Origin: Adhaeribacter sp. | GTDB lineage: Bacteria; Bacteroidota; Bacteroidia; Cytophagales; Hymenobacteraceae | DNA length: 5,975 nt | Assembly: GCA_028288395.1 (NCBI GenBank) | Contig: JAQBNV010000353.1 | Coordinates: forward strand, 1 to 5,975 | Reading direction: 5' to 3' | In this document: positions 1 through 5,712 of the stretch, in pieces | Numbering within the stretch: position 1 is the stretch's first letter | How the letters are laid out: each line of letters opens with the position of its first letter | The notes under the pieces: model-generated | The model's input: the letters and a program-made list of their open reading frames with translations, nothing else | What the model was told of the DNA's origin: nothing | Database searches by the model: none | Position numbers and translations under genes: made by a program

Positions 1-523
1 TATAAATACTCACTGCCGTGGCCCCCTGGCTGGGCCTGTGCGAAGTCCGAATACACCGTCTCCAAGAGCTCCTGCTTCAGGATGCCATTCACTAGCTCGG
101 CTAATGCATTTTCCAATGGGTCACCGCTCTGCGCAAGCATCTGGCGATGTGCCGTTCCTCAAGCAGCCTAACATAGCCTTGACTGCAATATTGAATTCCC
201 CTATCGGAGTAATGTATCAAATAACTTTCTAAGGGACAGTTGTCCAGCGCCATTTCTAAAGCTCGGATGCATCCCGCCGCAGAAAGGTCTTTACCCAGAA
301 AGAATCCAACAATCTTCCTCCTATTAGATAAAAGGCGACATCATTACCAGGAGTTTACTCAGCACCCACTCGCTTCTGACCACGCCCGATCCGAGAGACC
401 TCTTGCAGGTATAAGTCCTCTTGCAACGCGTCTTGTTGGTTCGTTTTTAAATGTTGGTAATACGCCTGCTACCCAAGCAATAAGCAAAGCACTCCAACTA
501 CTTGGAAGGCGTTCTTTGCTCCA
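1..523 (-). pseudogene. IS3-family orfB (DDE transposase), multiply broken and internally deleted
   Basis: Pieces of an IS3-family catalytic subunit can be read in order on the minus strand, in shifting frames. The first is the N-terminal QAYYQHLKTNQQDALQEDLY (about 408-468), preceded by an in-frame TAG where the usual YSR of YSRQAYYQH is lost. Then come RKIVGFFLGKDLSAAGCIRA (ending upward near 319), LIHYSDRGIQYCSQGYV around 197-208 (second catalytic Asp in SDRG), and ENALAELVNGILKQELLETV around 60-113 (catalytic Glu). The part that should carry the first catalytic Asp is absent between the N-terminal piece and the RKIVGF piece. Stops and at least two frameshifts make it non-functional. The 3' end lies outside the window. 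Confidence 0.75.
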
Positions 524-527
524 CTCT

Positions 528-863
528 CCGGATTGCTTGGTCCCAGACTTTTCTATAATTGGTATACCAAGTTCTTCTTCGGCTATATGGATTACCTCCT
601 GGAGAGCCTGATCATATAGACTGGTCTTGCGCAACTCCCATTGTAAGGTCAGGACATCGGCCGGCAGCCCCGGTCCGTGGGCAACTTCCGCAGCCGCCTG
701 GCTCTCTTAAATTTGACTGGTTTTTCATACGCCCTTGGTACTCCTTTACCCATCGGTGCAGACTCCGGTAATCAACTCCACATTCATCGGCCATTTCCCG
801 ATAGCTCTTCCCAGGGGTGAGATACTTTACTACAATACGTTCTTTCAGGTCTTTGCCTTTCAT
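528..863 (-). pseudogene. IS3-family orfA (HTH protein), frameshifted
   Basis: The N-terminal part starts at ATG 863 with MKGKDLKERIVVKYLTPG and contains a clear helix-turn-helix (SYREMADECGVDYRSLHRWV, about residues 20-39), typical of the DNA-binding OrfA of IS3-family elements. The original frame is lost at about 665-690 (after residues near GGCGSC) and runs to a stop at 612. The second half continues in another frame, with the coiled-coil style stretch VLTLQWELRKTSLYDQALQE and the common ending ELGIPIIEKSGTKQS near 530. The normal stop after that ending is missing, so the frame runs on to 359. Two broken halves of one orfA fit better than two separate small genes. Confidence 0.75.
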
Positions 864-867
864 TTTT

Positions 868-884
868 GTTGACTTTTTGTCAAC
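868..884. repeat. Perfect inverted repeat at the IS3 subterminal end
   Basis: GTTGAC-TTTTT-GTCAAC is a perfect 6-bp stem with a 5-base loop, lying between the IS end and the orfA start codon (5 bp upstream of ATG 863). It may be a subterminal transposase site, or a hairpin that limits translation of orfA from incoming transcripts. Neither can be decided from the sequence alone. Confidence 0.5.
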
Positions 885-902
885 CTATATCAGGACAACA
901 CA

Positions 903-984
903 CAGTCAGGTAAAGCCCACCAAATACCATTACCATCACGAACCAACTTGGGATTTGTCGAGCCTATTTTATTATTCTATTCAT
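903..984 (-). pseudogene. Possible 5' remnant of a membrane-protein gene cut by the IS
   Basis: From ATG 984 the minus strand reads MNRIIK, a TAG stop, then ARQIPSWFVMVMVFGGLYL and TV in the same frame, reaching the inferred IS boundary at about 902. A short basic start followed by a hydrophobic run is what the first membrane segment of an inner-membrane protein looks like. It follows the YeeE-like gene in the same direction after 18 bp. This suggests, weakly, that one more gene of the sulfur operon began here and was destroyed by a stop codon and the IS insertion. About 27 codons are too few to name a family, and chance is a real alternative. Confidence 0.25.
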
Positions 985-1002
985 TTCTCGATTTAATTTT
1001 TT

Positions 1003-1503
1003 TTAATGGGGCAGTTTTTCCCGGAGGTACCCGTACATCCACGTGCCGGCAATAGCGCTGAGCAAGGTGACAGCAATCACCGTGGCACCGGTACCAATCT
1101 GAGCAAATAATGGTCCCGGACAAGCACCTGTCATGGCCCAGCCTAAGCCAAATAGCAAGCCCCCGTAAATCTGGCCTTTGTTAAATTTCTTGGACTGAAA
1201 AGTTATAGGCTCCCCGTTAATAGTTTTTATATCAAATTTCTTAATCATATAAACCGACAACATTCCTACGGCAATAGCCGAGCCAATAACGCCATACATG
1301 TGGAAGGATTGCAGCCGGAACATTTCCTGAATGCGAAACCAGGAAATAATTTCCGCTTTTACAAAGACGATTCCGAAAATAATACCCACTATCATAAAAG
1401 GCAGATTAGACCAAATAGAACCAGCCGGTGTTTTTACTTTACCGGTTCCATCAAAGGAGCGGTCTTCAAAATCAATATTTTTAATTTGGGTTTGCACGGG
1501 CAT
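1003..1503 (-). CDS. YeeE/YedE-type sulfur transporter, C-terminal half (DUF6691-like)
   Basis: This membrane protein of 166 residues corresponds to the second half of a YeeE/YedE-type transporter, a family known to take up thiosulfate or move other sulfur compounds. It has about four hydrophobic segments. Visible family signatures are SWFRIQEMFRLQSFHMYGVI after the first segment and GWAMTGACPGPLFAQIG near the C-terminus, whose cysteine matches the conserved thiol of the family. ATG 1503 is chosen because it gives a short polar leader (about 35 residues, common in these half-proteins) before the first membrane segment. An upstream ATG at 1653 is possible, but it would overlap the previous gene by 130 bp and add a sequence unlike the family. 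It lies 20 bp after the stop of the partner gene, so the two are co-transcribed and probably form one heteromeric pore. No terminator is visible downstream. Confidence 0.85.
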   Translation of the reverse strand: MPVQTQIKNIDFEDRSFDGTGKVKTPAGSIWSNLPFMIVGIIFGIVFVKAEIISWFRIQEMFRLQSFHMYGVIGSAIAVGMLSVYMIKKFDIKTINGEPITFQSKKFNKGQIYGGLLFGLGWAMTGACPGPLFAQIGTGATVIAVTLLSAIAGTWMYGYLREKLPH

Positions 1504-1523
1504 TTTTAGTTTTAATTTATTAA

Positions 1524-2096
1524 TTACAGATTCAGTATTAAAGGCAATATCAGATTGGCCATAACAAATCCACCCACCATAAAACAGCAGGTAGCTACTA
1601 CCGAAGGCCATTGCAAGGTAGAAATACCCATGATAGCGTGCCCGGAAGTACACCCTCCGGCATAACGGGCACCAAAACCTACCAGAAAACCACCTACTAC
1701 CATTACTAAAAAGCCGGGCAGGGTAAACAGGCTGTACCAGTTAAACAAATCAGTGGGCACCAGCGATTCAAAATTAGTAATGCCGTAACCAGCTAGTTCC
1801 ATGCGCAGATTTTCGTGTATTTGGATGGGTTTGTTAGACCCCAATGCCAACGCGGAGATTAAACCACCGATCATGATACCTCCCACAAAAAATAAATTCC
1901 AAATTTCCTTTTTCCAGTCGTACTGGAAAAAAGGGATTTTGGCGGGTACACAGGCTGCACACACGTGGCGCAGGTTGGCTGATATCCCAAAAGGCTTATT
2001 ACCTAACAGCAATAAGGCGGGTATGGTAAGGCCGATTAATGGGCCCGCGATATACCAGGGCCAGGGTTGTTTTAATAACACTTCTAATTCATCCAT
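1524..2096 (-). CDS. YeeE/YedE-type sulfur transporter, N-terminal half
   Basis: A 190-residue inner-membrane protein with four or five hydrophobic segments. It carries the cysteine motif RHVCAACVP (about residues 43-51) and the family signature YAGGCTSGHAIMG (145-157). The cysteine of GGCTSGH is the one expected on the sulfur path of YeeE-type transporters. The partner half is encoded directly downstream. Start choice: the open frame extends up to an ATG at 2222, but the predicted promoter (-7 box 2152-2159) lies inside that extension and the extra 42 residues look unlike the family. ATG 2096 instead gives the normal start MDELEVLLKQPWPWYIAGPL. The leader from the inferred transcription start is about 50 nt and A/T-rich. 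Likely role: uptake or export of thiosulfate or another sulfane-sulfur anion; the direction and substrate are inferred. Confidence 0.87.
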   Translation of the reverse strand: MDELEVLLKQPWPWYIAGPLIGLTIPALLLLGNKPFGISANLRHVCAACVPAKIPFFQYDWKKEIWNLFFVGGIMIGGLISALALGSNKPIQIHENLRMELAGYGITNFESLVPTDLFNWYSLFTLPGFLVMVVGGFLVGFGARYAGGCTSGHAIMGISTLQWPSVVATCCFMVGGFVMANLILPLILNL

Positions 2097-2151
2097 CTTT
2101 AAAATAATATTTTTTGCTATATAAAATTTTTTTGGTTTTTCATTTCTACTA

Positions 2152-2195
2152 CAAAGTTCGGCATTTGATAATACTAGTTCAGTGATAAAAGTCAC
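2152..2195 (-). promoter_or_regulatory. Promoter module C: Crp-type operator plus -7 box for the YeeE pair
   Basis: The operator element is 2177-2195 (GTTCAGTGATAAAAGTCAC on the plus strand), containing the inverted repeat GTGAT-N4-GTCAC at 2182-2195 with one mismatch. After exactly 17 bp comes CAAAGTTC at 2152-2159, which reads GAACTTTG in the gene direction and resembles the Bacteroidota -7 box TAnnTTTG. The same layout occurs at 3021-3064 and 5229-5272. The inferred transcription start is near 2147 and the operator centre near -41. No -33 TTTG box is seen at the normal distance, as expected if an activator supplies that contact. Confidence 0.72.
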
Positions 2196-2205
2196 GCACC
2201 GGATA

Positions 2206-3000
2206 TTACAGCCAAATTTCATTTAGGAGAACAAAAATGCCCATAGCCAGGACAAACCAGCCGAACCCCCGCTTTATCCGCTGGCTATTTATTTTGTCGG
2301 CAAAAGCAGAGCCGATGATAATACCTACTATGGATAAAGCAGAGAAAATCAGCAAGAAAATCCAATCAATCTGGTAGTGGAACATATCGCCCACAAAACC
2401 AAATAAGGAGTTCACGGCTATAATAAACAAGGATGTTCCCACCGCCATTTTCATATCCAGGCGGATAAATAGAACCAATACCGGTATAATTAAAAAGCCT
2501 CCGCCCGCCCCTACCAGGCCAGAAATAAATCCCACCATAGTGGCTTCTCCCACCACCAGAACATAGTTAATTTTTTCTCCCTGGTTTATTTTCCAGTCCT
2601 GGCAGCATTTTTTGGTAATCATACTATAAGAAGCAAGAATCATTAAAATACCAAACAGAACCATCAGCAATAAGTCTTTCGTTACTGACAGATTGCCTAA
2701 CTGAAAGATAATCTCTGGCAGAGCCGGTATTAGGAAATGACGGGTCAGGAAAACGGTAATCAGAGAAGGTATTCCGAAAATCAGGGCGGTCCGGAAGTTG
2801 ACCAGCCCTTGTCGGTAAAACTTAAATCCGCCCACTAAACTGGTAAGGCCTACGACAAATAAAGAATAAGAAGTAGCCAGCACCGGGTTCAGGCCAATGA
2901 GGTAAACCAAGATAGGAACTGTTAAGATGGACCCCCCGCTCCCGGTTAATCCTAAAGTAAGCCCAATAAGCAGAGCCGATAAAAAGCCTAATATTTCCAT
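2206..3000 (-). CDS. TauE/SafE (TSUP) family anion exporter
   Basis: A 264-residue inner-membrane protein of the usual TauE/SafE length with seven or eight hydrophobic segments. The family's internal duplication is plain: GLTGSGGSILTVP at residues 17-29 is repeated as GLVGAGGGFLIIP at 161-173, each followed by a membrane segment. Family members export sulfite, sulfoacetate or other organosulfur anions. Beside a persulfide dioxygenase, whose product is sulfite, sulfite export is the natural guess. ATG 3000 starts directly with the first membrane segment (MEILGFLSALLIGL) and lies about 15 nt after the inferred transcription start of promoter module B. The stop at 2206-2208 lies only 10 bp before the operator of the next gene. 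A pair of adjacent cysteines (132-133) lies in the cytoplasmic loop between the two repeats; their role is unknown. Confidence 0.88.
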   Translation of the reverse strand: MEILGFLSALLIGLTLGLTGSGGSILTVPILVYLIGLNPVLATSYSLFVVGLTSLVGGFKFYRQGLVNFRTALIFGIPSLITVFLTRHFLIPALPEIIFQLGNLSVTKDLLLMVLFGILMILASYSMITKKCCQDWKINQGEKINYVLVVGEATMVGFISGLVGAGGGFLIIPVLVLFIRLDMKMAVGTSLFIIAVNSLFGFVGDMFHYQIDWIFLLIFSALSIVGIIIGSAFADKINSQRIKRGFGWFVLAMGIFVLLNEIWL

Positions 3001-3020
3001 AAGTAATTTATTGATGGAGA

Positions 3021-3064
3021 CAAAGGTACCGGGTAGTTTAAGGGTGTTCAGTGACTCATGTCAC
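3021..3064 (-). promoter_or_regulatory. Promoter module B: Crp-type operator plus -7 box for the exporter
   Basis: The operator element is 3046-3064, containing the perfect inverted repeat GTGAC-TCAT-GTCAC at 3051-3064. After 17 bp comes CAAAGGTA at 3021-3028, which in the gene direction is TACCTTTG, a full match to the Bacteroidota -7 consensus TAnnTTTG. The inferred start of transcription is near 3016, about 15 nt before ATG 3000, which puts the operator centre near -41. The operator overlaps the last codons and stop of the Crp/Fnr gene (stop at 3048-3050). It is the best-conserved of the three modules. Confidence 0.78.
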
Positions 3065-3716
3065 TAGGCAATATTTTATTTAAGTTTATTATTTCAATAG
3101 AATTGCGGTGCAACTGAAGGACACCCCGCTGTTCTAGTTTTTTCAGCAAACGTGATATTACTTCCCGGGAGCTATTGAGTTCATTTGCTATCTGCTGGTG
3201 GGAGAGCTTTACTTCTTTTCCTATGGCTTCCTGATAACGTTTTAAGTAAAATATTAACCGTTCATCCAAAGCTTTAAAGGCGACGCTGTCCAGGGTTTGC
3301 AGCAATTCTTCGAAGCGATGCCGGTAAGAAGAAATAACAAATTGACTCCAGGTTTTATATTTGCCCAGCCAGAGCTCAGTTAAATGCGCAGGTATGAGAA
3401 TTACTTCCGATGTTACTACCGCTCGGGCCATAATCCCGCTCTTTTCATTCTTGACAGTACACATCATGGATAAGGCACAGGCATCCCCTGGTTGCAGGTA
3501 GTACATTAGAAACTCGTTCCCTTCTTCATCTTCGCGGTACACTTTCAGCAACCCACTTGCCACCAGGATAGTAGAACGGATAAACTGACCTGTTTGGAGC
3601 ACATCTTCCCCTTCCTCCAAAGCCCGGATTATACTTTCCCGGCTTATTTCAGCTAGCAATGGTGCTTCTAATTGTCTAAAATGTTGCTGGATTACTTCTT
3701 TGTTTGCCTGCTCCAT
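3048..3716 (-). CDS. Crp/Fnr-family transcriptional regulator, probable sulfur (thiol) sensor
   Basis: A 222-residue protein of normal Crp/Fnr length. An N-terminal cyclic-nucleotide-like beta-barrel (about residues 20-115) and a long dimer helix (about 122-150) lead to a C-terminal winged helix-turn-helix (about 150-212). The HTH reads KLSHQQIANELNSSREVISR, with recognition residues R184, E185, S188 and R189, which can read GTGA half-sites as in CRP. The usual cyclic-nucleotide phosphate-binding arginine is not seen in the cassette GDACALSMMCTVKNEKSG, so cAMP is an unlikely ligand. The only cysteines in the protein, C80 and C86, lie there instead. This suggests sensing by disulfide, persulfide or polysulfide formation (inference). 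ATG 3716 (MEQANKEVIQQHF) is preferred to ATG 3755, which lies inside the hairpin at 3751-3790. No copy of the shared operator precedes this gene. Confidence 0.88.
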   Translation of the reverse strand: MEQANKEVIQQHFRQLEAPLLAEISRESIIRALEEGEDVLQTGQFIRSTILVASGLLKVYREDEEGNEFLMYYLQPGDACALSMMCTVKNEKSGIMARAVVTSEVILIPAHLTELWLGKYKTWSQFVISSYRHRFEELLQTLDSVAFKALDERLIFYLKRYQEAIGKEVKLSHQQIANELNSSREVISRLLKKLEQRGVLQLHRNSIEIINLNKILPSDMSH

Positions 3717-3740
3717 GGGTATAAAGTCGCTAAAATGTTT

Positions 3741-3790
3741 AAAAGAGAAAAACACTATCCTGGCTCTTCCAGATGGAACAGGATAGTGTT
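3741..3790 (-). terminator. Rho-independent terminator after the dioxygenase, or hairpin in the regulator leader
   Basis: AACACTATCCTG (3751-3762) and CAGGATAGTGTT (3779-3790) form a perfect 12-bp stem with a 16-base loop. The loop can fold further through TTCC/GGAA. On the minus strand the stem is followed by TTTCTCTTTT (3741-3750), so it fits a terminator for the dioxygenase gene, whose stop is at 3851. On the plus strand the base run after the stem is only weakly T-rich. The tract ends 24 bp before the regulator start at 3716, so the regulator is either expressed by readthrough or from a promoter upstream of the hairpin. Confidence 0.8.
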
Positions 3791-3850
3791 TATTCTGAAA
3801 TGTAATAGGTCTTACTCCGTTTATTTTCTTTCCGTTGCTGTACCTACCGT

Positions 3851-5191
3851 TTATTTGTTGAACTGGTTAATGGCCTCGCTCAGGTCCAGCACCGGCACGC
3901 GGGTTAAAGCGCCCTGCAAAATACTGCTGCCGGCCGCGGACCTATAACCACCCGCACAATGGACTACTATTGGCTTATCCAACGGGATTTCTGCCGTCCG
4001 TTCCCGTAACTCGGGCAAAGGAATATTCAGGGATGCGGCAAAAACCGGCTTCTCTTTTACCTCCGCGGCATTACGAACATCCACGATGGTATAATTCTCC
4101 TGGTTTTCCCGGAAATCTGCTACATCAATAGCCGGGGCCTGCACTTCCGTGGTTTTGGGCAGAATCAAAACGCCTTTTATATTTTGCTCATAACCAATCT
4201 TAGCGGTTTTGGCTATTACTACTTCCAACTCGGTTGCAGTAGCAGCTACCAGGTAAAATTGTTCTTCCGACCCTACAATACTACCTAACCAGGTTTCAAA
4301 TTTAACCCCATTCTGGAGGTTGATGGCACACGGAAGATGACCGGCTTTAAAGGACTCCTGGTCACGGATGTCAATGATTATAATTTCCTTGGCTAAGTCT
4401 TTTTTGCTATTTAAAAGTGGTATGGCCGAGATACTTTTGTTATATGCCGGTGCCCCCTGCTTGTTTAGTCTCACATTAAAACTAAAGTATTTAGGAATAA
4501 AGGGTTGGTCAGCGGTAATCAACTGAACAAATTCCTCTTCACTCATATCTTGGAGGGCATAATTGGATTTTCTCTCTTCTCCAATAGTACTGCTATTCGC
4601 CAGGCGTAAAGCTTTACCGCAGAGCGTTCCGGCACCGTGGGCCGGATAAACCACTACTGCATCATCCAACTTCATCAGTTTTTCACGGGTACTGTAATAC
4701 ATTTGACGTGCTAACTCTTCCCGCTTAGCGGTAACATCACTGGCCTTTTCCCGCAAATCAGGTCTACCCACATCGCCAATAAACAAAGTGTCACCGGTAA
4801 AAACCGCTAGGTCTTGGCCATTATAATTTAATACCACACTGATGCTATCGGGGGAGTGTCCAGGGGTATTGATTGCCCGCAAAGTTATATTACCTAAGGT
4901 AATGGAGCTGCCTTCATCGAAGGCCTGATGCGGATAATCAGCACCTACTTGTTTGCTAACGTAAATGGTAGCACCGGTAAGCTGGTGTAGCTCCAGGTGC
5001 GAGCTTACAAAGTCCGCGTGGGGATGGGTTTCAATTACCCCTGTGATGCGAGCTTGGTGGGCGTGGGCATAATTCAGGTAAGGCTGGGGGTCCCTTGCTG
5101 GGTCTATTAGAATTATTTCTTTGGTACTTTCACTAATAACTGCATAAGCGTAGTGAGCTAACCCTTTATCTTCAAATTGTTCGATTTTCAT
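3851..5191 (-). CDS. CstB-like persulfide dioxygenase fused to two rhodanese domains
   Basis: A 446-residue cytoplasmic protein with three domains. Residues about 1-235 are a metallo-beta-lactamase fold of the ETHE1/persulfide dioxygenase type. They carry THPHADF (H56, H58, D60), H112 in NTPGHSPDS, D134 in FTGDTLFIGDVGRPDL and H185 in YPAHGAGTLCG. F61 replaces the second-metal histidine of hydrolases, which fits a single iron centre. C191 follows the last histidine, as in CstB. Residues about 265-345 are a rhodanese fold whose active loop reads LVAATATE without a cysteine, so it is non-catalytic. Residues about 355-445 are a rhodanese with the loop CAGGYRS (C412). Length and order match staphylococcal CstB, which oxidises low-molecular-weight persulfides and yields thiosulfate. 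The start at 5191 is supported by promoter module A 38 bp upstream and an A-rich leader. The gene is transcribed alone to the hairpin at 3741-3790. Confidence 0.92.
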   Translation of the reverse strand: MKIEQFEDKGLAHYAYAVISESTKEIILIDPARDPQPYLNYAHAHQARITGVIETHPHADFVSSHLELHQLTGATIYVSKQVGADYPHQAFDEGSSITLGNITLRAINTPGHSPDSISVVLNYNGQDLAVFTGDTLFIGDVGRPDLREKASDVTAKREELARQMYYSTREKLMKLDDAVVVYPAHGAGTLCGKALRLANSSTIGEERKSNYALQDMSEEEFVQLITADQPFIPKYFSFNVRLNKQGAPAYNKSISAIPLLNSKKDLAKEIIIIDIRDQESFKAGHLPCAINLQNGVKFETWLGSIVGSEEQFYLVAATATELEVVIAKTAKIGYEQNIKGVLILPKTTEVQAPAIDVADFRENQENYTIVDVRNAAEVKEKPVFAASLNIPLPELRERTAEIPLDKPIVVHCAGGYRSAAGSSILQGALTRVPVLDLSEAINQFNK

Positions 5192-5228
5192 AATTTTTTA
5201 CTTAAAATCCTATTCTTAATTAATGACA

Positions 5229-5272
5229 CAAAGGTCCGCATTCAATTGCTTTGGTTCAGTGACTTTGGTTAC
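5229..5272 (-). promoter_or_regulatory. Promoter module A: Crp-type operator plus -7 box for the dioxygenase
   Basis: The operator element is 5254-5272 (GTTCAGTGACTTTGGTTAC on the plus strand), with GTGAC-N4-GTTAC at 5259-5272, one mismatch from a perfect inverted repeat. After 17 bp comes CAAAGGTC at 5229-5236, GACCTTTG in the gene direction, one base from TAnnTTTG. The inferred start is near 5224, giving a leader of roughly 33 nt to ATG 5191. The layout is the same as at 3021-3064 and 2152-2195. Confidence 0.75.
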
Positions 5273-5285
5273 ATTAAGTAAATAA

Positions 5286-5603
5286 GTAGACAGAGAATTA
5301 AAGGCTAATACAAGCTACTTCTCCAGGATTTTTGATCATTTTAAGTGGAATTTATATGATACTGATGTACATAAGTTTTTACAAGCTATGGGGCTACCAG
5401 GTGTTACTCATATCATACCTTTAATGTTGGCAGTTTCGAAATATTTCAACGAAAAGAATACAGCAATTGCATTTAGAAAGTTTGTTGCATGGAGCATAAG
5501 ATTTATGATAATGAATATTCAGGGTAGCAAACTTGATGATGGCTACAGTAAATTAGCCCATAAAATTTATATTATAATCCTCTTTCTTTTTAAAGAACAA
5601 TAA
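5286..5603 (+). pseudogene. Fragment resembling the C-terminal part of a DUF262/GmrSD-type protein
   Basis: An open frame of about 105 codons starts right after a stop at 5283-5285. It reads ELKANTSYFSRIFDHFKWNL, then FLQAMGLPGVTHIIPLMLAV, and later AIAFRKFVAWSIRFMIMNIQ followed by GSKLDDGYSKLAHKIY. This pattern (a helix with a Y/F, then a short loop, THxxPLxLA, then a late R-F-x-x-x and LxxxYSKLAxxI) is what I recall for the helical C-terminal region of DUF262 (COG1479) proteins, some of which are type IV restriction (GmrSD) or phage-defence proteins. There is no N-terminal ParB-like domain, the first ATG is at 5388, and after KIY the sequence turns to low-complexity hydrophobic residues (IIILFLFKEQ). 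I read it as a leftover of a larger gene, not an active one. It begins 14 bp past the dioxygenase operator. Confidence 0.42.
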
Positions 5604-5712
5604 TTTAAGTCTGTGTATAAATTAGGTATAGTTACCTTAATTAAACTATTTGAATTAGGCACTTGTTTAATGGTTCATAAATGCTTAAATTGAGTAGTAT
5701 AAAGGCTATTAT

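Larger units (their letters stand above)
1..902 (-). mobile_element. Decayed IS3-family insertion sequence, cut by the window edge
   Basis: Read on the minus strand this stretch holds an orfA-like HTH gene followed by an orfB-like DDE transposase, the usual order of IS3-family elements. Both are broken. The terminal end is placed at about 900-904, where the minus strand reads TG followed by TGTTGTCCTGATATAGG, because IS3-family ends commonly begin with TG. The exact base cannot be fixed, since the other terminal repeat lies outside the window or is lost. No target duplication can be checked. The element is too damaged to move by itself. Confidence 0.75.

Noticed and set aside
38..771. Plus-strand open frames across the IS3 region
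   Set aside because: They are antisense to the recognisable IS3 orfA/orfB pieces and show no protein-family pattern.
1067..1080. GTGACAGCAATCAC, a further match to the inner operator inverted repeat
   Set aside because: It lies inside the second YeeE gene, lacks the GTTCA flank, and has no CAAAG box 30 bp away on either side that faces a gene. Probably chance.
1300..2124. Plus-strand open frames opposite the YeeE genes
   Set aside because: Shadows of clear membrane-protein genes on the other strand; no family pattern of their own.
2117..2143. Short leader frame (MKNQKNFI then stop) upstream of the first YeeE gene
   Set aside because: It begins about 4 nt after the inferred transcription start, too close for a normal ribosome site, and has no regulatory composition I recognise.
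3751..3790. Hairpin considered as an operator for the regulator
   Set aside because: The 12-bp arms with a 16-base loop and adjacent minus-strand T tract fit a terminator; its sequence is unlike the GTGA-N6-TCAC sites.
3672..3947. Plus-strand open frame across the terminator and the ends of the regulator and dioxygenase genes
   Set aside because: It reads through a strong hairpin and the ends of two real genes on the other strand, with no plausible domain.
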